The position numbers and the translations under genes are program-made. A DNA stretch of 64,000 nucleotides, from the NCBI GenBank assembly GCA_031552195.1, contig JAVBMT010000002.1:115755-179754 (forward strand). The letters are read 5' to 3'. Shown here piece by piece: positions 60,015-64,000 of the stretch. Position 1 is the first letter of the stretch, and each line of letters begins with the position of its first letter. The notes under the pieces were generated by a model. That model made no database searches. It saw only the letters and a program-made list of their open reading frames with translations, and had not been told where the DNA came from. Source of the stretch: JAVBMP01 sp031552195. GTDB taxonomy: Bacteria; Desulfobacterota; Desulfovibrionia; Desulfovibrionales; Desulfovibrionaceae.

Positions 60015-61328
60015 CTATTCCCACTCAATGGTGCTGGGCGGCTTGGAGGAAACATCGTAGACCACCCTGTTCACGCCGGGCACCTCCGCCAGAATGCGGG
60101 CGGACATTTTTTCCAGCAGTTCATAAGGGAGCCTGGCCCAGTCCGCCGTGACGGCGTCACGGCTGTTGACGGCGCGGATGGCGACGACGTTTTCATAGCT
60201 TCTGGCGTGGTCGCGCACGCCGACCGTGCGCAGGGGCAGCAGAATGGCGAAAGCCTGCCAGACCTTGCGCTGCCAGCCGGCTTTTTCCAATTCCTGGCGC
60301 ACGATGTGGTCGGCCAGGCGCAGGGTGTCAAGCCGGTCTTTGGTCAGGGGGCCGAGCAGGCGCACACCAAGGCCGGGGCCGGGGAAGGGGTGGCGGTGAA
60401 TGAAGTTTTCCGGCAGGCCGAGTTCGGCGGCCACGGCCCGCACTTCGTCCTTGAACAGCTCCTTGAGCGGCTCCACCAGTTTCAGGTTCATGGTTTCCGG
60501 CAACCCGCCCACGTTGTGGTGGCTTTTAATGACCACGCCCTTGGGCGAATATGATTCGATGACGTCAGGGTAGATCGTGCCCTGGGCCAGGAACTCCACT
60601 CCGGAAATTTTGTGGGCTTCGCGCTCGAACACCTCGATAAAGGCCGCGCCGATAATCTTGCGTTTCTGTTCAGGGTCTTCCACCCCGGCCAGGCGTTCCA
60701 GGAAAAAGTCCTGCGCTTCGACATAGTGCAGGTTCAGGTCAGGCATATGCTTTTTCAGCATGGCTTCAACGTCGCGCCCTTCGTTCAGGCGCATCAGGCC
60801 GTGATCGACGAAGATGCAGTGCAGTTTGTCGCCGATGGCCTTGTGCAGCAGGGCCGCCACGACGGAAGAGTCAACCCCGCCGGAAAGGCCGAGCACGACT
60901 TTGCCGGAGCCGACCTGTTCGCGGGCGCGGCGCACCGCTTCAGTGATAAAGGCCTTCATGTCCCAATCCGGCTTGAGGGCGGCCTGCTTGAAGAGAAAGT
61001 CGGAAAGCTTGGCGAAGCCCGCATCGGTTTGCGGGTCGTCAAGAAAAGTGGAAACCCCGGCCGCTTCGGCGCATTGCCCTCCGGTGGCGGCGACGGGGCG
61101 TCCGAGGCCGAGCGCGGCTTTGGTGAAGGCCGCGCACTCGGGCGAGCAGGGGCCGCCTTCAAGGCCGCAAAGGATAATAGCGCCGAAGCTGCCGCCTTTC
61201 AGGCAGTCCGCATTGGCGTTGCACGGAAAAATTTCCGAGTAGACACCTGTTTCACGCACCTTGCGGGCCAGAAACTGGGTAAGCGGCGAACCGTAGTCAA
61301 TAATTAGAACCGATGAATGCTGTTGCAT
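60015..61328 (-). CDS. guaA: GMP synthase with a degenerate, shortened glutaminase domain
   Basis: 437 residues, against about 510-525 for normal GuaA. The ATP-pyrophosphatase domain is intact: LGLSGGVDSSVVAALLH, AQGTIYPDVIES, KSHHNVGGLPE, RHPFPGPGLGVRLL, and the dimerisation end YDVSSKPPSTIEWE. The N-terminal glutaminase part covers only about 120 residues: it starts normally (VLIIDYGSPLTQFLARKVRE) but the nucleophile loop (usual GICYGMQ) reads ATGGQCAEAAG, with no Cys in the right place, and the region with the catalytic His-Glu (HPE) is absent. It probably needs free ammonia, or a separate glutaminase not seen here. No frameshift is visible. Confidence 0.9.
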   Translation of the reverse strand: MQQHSSVLIIDYGSPLTQFLARKVRETGVYSEIFPCNANADCLKGGSFGAIILCGLEGGPCSPECAAFTKAALGLGRPVAATGGQCAEAAGVSTFLDDPQTDAGFAKLSDFLFKQAALKPDWDMKAFITEAVRRAREQVGSGKVVLGLSGGVDSSVVAALLHKAIGDKLHCIFVDHGLMRLNEGRDVEAMLKKHMPDLNLHYVEAQDFFLERLAGVEDPEQKRKIIGAAFIEVFEREAHKISGVEFLAQGTIYPDVIESYSPKGVVIKSHHNVGGLPETMNLKLVEPLKELFKDEVRAVAAELGLPENFIHRHPFPGPGLGVRLLGPLTKDRLDTLRLADHIVRQELEKAGWQRKVWQAFAILLPLRTVGVRDHARSYENVVAIRAVNSRDAVTADWARLPYELLEKMSARILAEVPGVNRVVYDVSSKPPSTIEWE

Positions 61329-61467
61329 AATCTTTCCGATAGCTGATTGTTAAACAGGCTTACGGGCAGCCCGTAACCGCCGGACCGGCCAGCCGTTTGC
61401 CTGGCGTTGCGCGCGGCCTGAAAAACAGCCTTCCGGGCCGTTGGCGCAGCTAAAATTTATTGCGCGT

Positions 61468-61491
61468 AAAAAACCGCGCCGAGTTTGCGCG
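61468..61491 (-). terminator. Terminator-like hairpin between guaB and guaA
   Basis: On the minus strand CGCGC and GCGCG form a 5-bp stem with a 7-nt loop, followed by GTTTTTT, nine nt after the guaB stop. It may lower transcription of guaA and the following tat-his genes relative to guaB. Confidence 0.45.
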
Positions 61492-61499
61492 CCCGGGGC

Positions 61500-62960
61500 C
61501 TAGCTCTGTTCCACCTGGTAATTGGGCGCTTCTTTGGTGATGATAACGTCGTGCACGTGGCTTTCGCGCAGGCCCGCGCTGGAAATTTCCACTATCCTGG
61601 CTTTTTCGTGCAGTTCCGGCAGGGTGGCCGCGCCGATATAGCCCATGCCGGAGCGCAGCCCGCCCACAAGCTGGTAGAGGCTGTCAGCCACCGGGCCCTT
61701 GAAGGGCACGCGTCCGACAATGCCTTCAGGAACCAGTTTCTTGCTCTTTTCCTGGAAGTAGCGGTCAGAACTGCCTTCTTTCATGGCGTCTATCGACCCC
61801 ATGCCGCGATATATCTTGTAGGTTCTGCCCTGGTACAGCACCGTTTCGCCGGGGCTTTCCTCGCTGCCCGCGAACAGGCTGCCTATCATTACCGTGTTCG
61901 CGCCCATGGCCAGGGCTTTCACGACGTCGCCGGAATATTTTATGCCGCCGTCGGCGATTATGCAGCGCCCGTATTCGGCGGCGGCCTTCACGGCCTCAGT
62001 TATGGCCGTGACCTGCGGCACCCCCACGCCGGCCACTATGCGGGTGGTGCAGATCGAGCCGGGCCCTATGCCGACCTTCACGGTGTTCGCCCCGGCTTCA
62101 AAAAGGGCCTTTGCGCCGTGATAAGTCGCCACGTTGCCCGCTATAAGCTGGCAGGAAGGGAAAGAGGCCCGCAGCTCGCGTACGGAATTCAGCACGTTTC
62201 TGGAATGGCCGTGGGCGGAATCCAGCACGAGGAAGTCAGCCCCGGCTGAAAGCATGGCTTCGGCCCGTTCAAGGCATTCCGCCCCGATGCCGATGGCCGC
62301 GCCGACGCGCAGGCGGCCGGAATCGTCTTTGCACGCGTCGGGATATTTGCGTATTTTCTCTATGTCTTTCATGGTGATCAAGCCGCGCAGCTGCTTGTTC
62401 TCATCCACCACCAGGAGTTTCTCAATGCGGTTGGCGTGCAGGTGCTCCTTGGCTTCCTCCAGCGTCGTTCCCACCGGAACGGTAATCAGGCGCTTGCTGG
62501 TCATGACCTCTTTCACTTTGGTGTCTTCAAGGTCTTTGACGAAGCGCACGTCGCGGTTCGTAAGTATGCCCACCAGCTTTGTCCCGCGCACCACCGGAAG
62601 GCCGGAAACGCGAAACTCGCTCATCAGTTTGAGGGCGTGCCCCACGCTGTCGTTGGGGGCCACGGTGACCGGGTCGAGAATCATGCCGCTTTCGGATTTT
62701 TTTACCTTCTCCACTTCCAGTTTCTGCGCATCGACCGACATATTTTTGTGGATAACGCCAACGCCGCCGTTGCGGGCCATGGAAATGGCCATGGAGGCTT
62801 CCGTCACGGTGTCCATGGCGGCGGAGATAAGGGGAATGTTCAGGCGTATGTCGGGGGTAAGGAAGGAGGAAACGTCCACGCTGTCCGGCGTGTTTTCGGA
62901 GTATCCGGGCAGAAGTAGGATATCGTCGAAAGTAAGGGCTTTGCCCACAATAGAGCTCAT
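61500..62960 (-). CDS. guaB: IMP dehydrogenase
   Basis: 486 residues from the ATG at 62960, which has AAGGAGGAG just upstream; the start at 63011 lacks this. Two CBS domains at about 95-205 (ILTNRDVRFV, GLITMKDIEK), catalytic Cys loop GIGPGSICTTRIVAGVGVPQ, substrate loop GMGSIDAMKEGSSDRYF. It converts IMP to XMP with NAD, the step before GuaA. First gene of guaB-guaA-tatB-tatC-hisB-lipoprotein-hisA. Confidence 0.97.
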   Translation of the reverse strand: MSSIVGKALTFDDILLLPGYSENTPDSVDVSSFLTPDIRLNIPLISAAMDTVTEASMAISMARNGGVGVIHKNMSVDAQKLEVEKVKKSESGMILDPVTVAPNDSVGHALKLMSEFRVSGLPVVRGTKLVGILTNRDVRFVKDLEDTKVKEVMTSKRLITVPVGTTLEEAKEHLHANRIEKLLVVDENKQLRGLITMKDIEKIRKYPDACKDDSGRLRVGAAIGIGAECLERAEAMLSAGADFLVLDSAHGHSRNVLNSVRELRASFPSCQLIAGNVATYHGAKALFEAGANTVKVGIGPGSICTTRIVAGVGVPQVTAITEAVKAAAEYGRCIIADGGIKYSGDVVKALAMGANTVMIGSLFAGSEESPGETVLYQGRTYKIYRGMGSIDAMKEGSSDRYFQEKSKKLVPEGIVGRVPFKGPVADSLYQLVGGLRSGMGYIGAATLPELHEKARIVEISSAGLRESHVHDVIITKEAPNYQVEQS

Positions 62961-63393
62961 GGCTCCTCCTTGAAGAGATGCTGTGGAGTTAGGCGCCGCC
63001 TTGTCCGGCAACGGTTGGGTGACACAAAATATGCCCTTGAGAGGTTAGCTGTCAAGCAAGGATTGAGAAAAGAAAAGCCCTGCCTGTTGCCAGTCAGGCA
63101 AGGCTGGTGTAAAGACTTGGCCTTGGGCGGCCTGGAACGGCTTGCGGCAATTTCAGGGCGGCTTAGCCCGGAAATTGCCGCGCGGCCGGCCGGTCACGCT
63201 GAAACGCCCGCTGCGGCGGTTGATGCCCGGGCAAGCATGACCTTCGGGCGCCGGGCGGCCAGCCTCGGGCCGTTGCGGGTTTGAACGCGTATGATAAAAG
63301 ACCGCATTTTCACTTAGGTGACGGCGAACAGTATAACCCGGCCAGATTGAAACGTTCCGCTTGAAATATAAAACAAAAACGCGCGAGGATTTT
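62961..63393. other. guaB-cyclophilin divergent gap
   Basis: No gene is supported. TGCCTG-TTGCCAGT-CAGGCA at about 63085-63104 forms a hairpin. A purine-operator (PurR) or guanine riboswitch was looked for near guaB and not recognised. Some of this stretch is GC-rich and could be decayed coding sequence. Confidence 0.35.
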
Positions 63394-63900
63394 ATGGAAA
63401 ACCCTATGGTTTTGCTGGAGACCACTTCCGGCGACATTTTGCTTGAGCTTTTTCCGGACAAGGCTCCGCTTACGGTGGAGAACTTTCTGGCTTATGTGGA
63501 TGAAGGATTTTACAATAATACGGTTTTTCACCGGGTGATCAAAGATTTCATGATCCAGGGCGGCGGGCTTGACATCCGCCTGAATGAAAAGCCCGTTAAG
63601 GCCCCGATAAGGAACGAAGCCGCCAACGGCCTGAAAAATCTGCGCGGAACCGTGGCCATGGCCCGCACCGCCGACGTGCACAGCGCCACGGCCCAGTTTT
63701 TCATCAATACCGTGGATAACCCGGAGCTGGATTTCAGCGGAGAAACGGAAGACTGCTTCGGCTATTGCGTTTTCGGGCAAGTGATAGACGGTATGGATGT
63801 TGTGGATAAAATAGGCAAGATCAAGGTGAAGCCGGTGGGGGTGCATGAGCATGTGCCCACGGATTCGGTGCTGATCACCGGCGCGTCGCGCTTTGAATGA
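63394..63900 (+). CDS. Cyclophilin-type peptidyl-prolyl isomerase
   Basis: 168 residues from the ATG at 63394 with GAGGA upstream; a TTG start at 63361 is less likely. TVENFLAYVDEGFYNNTVFH, FHRVIKDFMIQGG and SATAQFFINTVDN are the cyclophilin active-site segments (Arg in FHRV, Gln in MIQGG, Phe in QFFIN). No signal peptide, so it is cytoplasmic, like PpiB. Its role is general proline isomerisation. Confidence 0.95.
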   Translation: MENPMVLLETTSGDILLELFPDKAPLTVENFLAYVDEGFYNNTVFHRVIKDFMIQGGGLDIRLNEKPVKAPIRNEAANGLKNLRGTVAMARTADVHSATAQFFINTVDNPELDFSGETEDCFGYCVFGQVIDGMDVVDKIGKIKVKPVGVHEHVPTDSVLITGASRFE

Positions 63901-63914
63901 ATTTTGAAAAACGG

Positions 63915-63945
63915 AAGCGGCCCTTTAGTGAGAAAAGGGCCGCTT
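63915..63945 (+). terminator. Terminator-like hairpin after the cyclophilin gene
   Basis: AAGCGGCCCTTT and AAAGGGCCGCTT pair over 12 bp with a 7-nt loop about 15 nt after the stop. The following T-run is short (CATTTT). Confidence 0.65.
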
Positions 63946-64000
63946 ACGTCATTTTCGGCGCGTAAGGTGTTCAGTTCAGAGGCTGCACTACGCTCTTGCC

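Noticed and set aside
1..64000. tRNA, rRNA, CRISPR array, prophage or transposase genes
   Set aside because: No T-loop-like GGTTCGA arms in cloverleaf context, no regularly spaced direct repeats, and no phage or transposase proteins were seen in any frame.

Overview
The window is GC-rich, densely coded bacterial chromosome that reads as a member of the Desulfovibrionaceae (sulfate- or sulfite-reducing Desulfobacterota). The best evidence is a complete qrcABCD menaquinone reductase operon (hexaheme cytochrome, molybdopterin-like subunit, ferredoxin-type subunit, NrfD-type membrane subunit). A pta-ackA pair, the alternative aromatic pathway enzyme 3-dehydroquinate synthase II, and the run guaB-guaA-tatB-tatC-hisB-hisA agree with this. 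I saw no rRNA, tRNA, CRISPR array, prophage or transposase gene.

Layout. 0.3-6 kb: a small exported protein and two tandem hybrid sensor kinases. 6.4-9.5 kb: a UvrD/PcrA-type helicase coupled to a TPR-like protein. 9.6-18 kb: a U32-family protein, a PAS-sigma54 activator, and an accessory cluster of BCCT transporter, cytoplasmic alkaline-phosphatase-superfamily hydrolase and EamA exporter. 18-22.5 kb: a small winged-helix-like protein, an XRE regulator and argFGH. 22.7-29.2 kb: DHQ synthase II, a free-standing chorismate mutase, EPSP synthase, QueD, then yprB-pepA-surE on the other strand. 29.5-33.4 kb: ZIP transporter, ffh, rpsP, khpA, rimM. 33.8-40.4 kb: fused TRAP permease, YgiQ radical-SAM protein, EF-hand protein, large lipoprotein. 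40.7-49.9 kb: pta-ackA, rfbC, qrcABCD. 49.9-55.3 kb: hisH, hisF, grpE and a TonB-dependent receptor. 56.1-63.9 kb: hisA, lipoprotein, hisB, tatC, tatB, guaA, guaB and a cyclophilin.

How the genes work together. Most of the window is housekeeping: arginine, histidine, aromatic and GMP synthesis, SRP and Tat protein export, acetate/ATP formation, and periplasmic electron entry into the menaquinone pool. The accessory parts are the regulated BCCT-hydrolase-EamA cluster, the tandem kinases, the orphan TRAP permease and the TonB receptor.

Most notable observations. (1) A repeated inverted operator, CGACA-N4-TGTCG, lies at the sigma54-activator gene and twice upstream of a sigma54-like promoter in front of the BCCT gene. 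(2) A family of about 150-bp terminal-inverted-repeat elements starts exactly at the TAG stop codon of three different genes. (3) The GMP synthase has a glutaminase domain that is shortened and lacks its catalytic residues. (4) TatC carries a roughly 150-residue acidic N-terminal extension. (5) Two hairpins sharing one 13-nt core lie between rimM and the TRAP gene. No single feature proves a new system; the sigma54-controlled cluster with its operators and the stop-codon-associated repeats are the best candidates. All assignments come from reading motifs; no database search was run.
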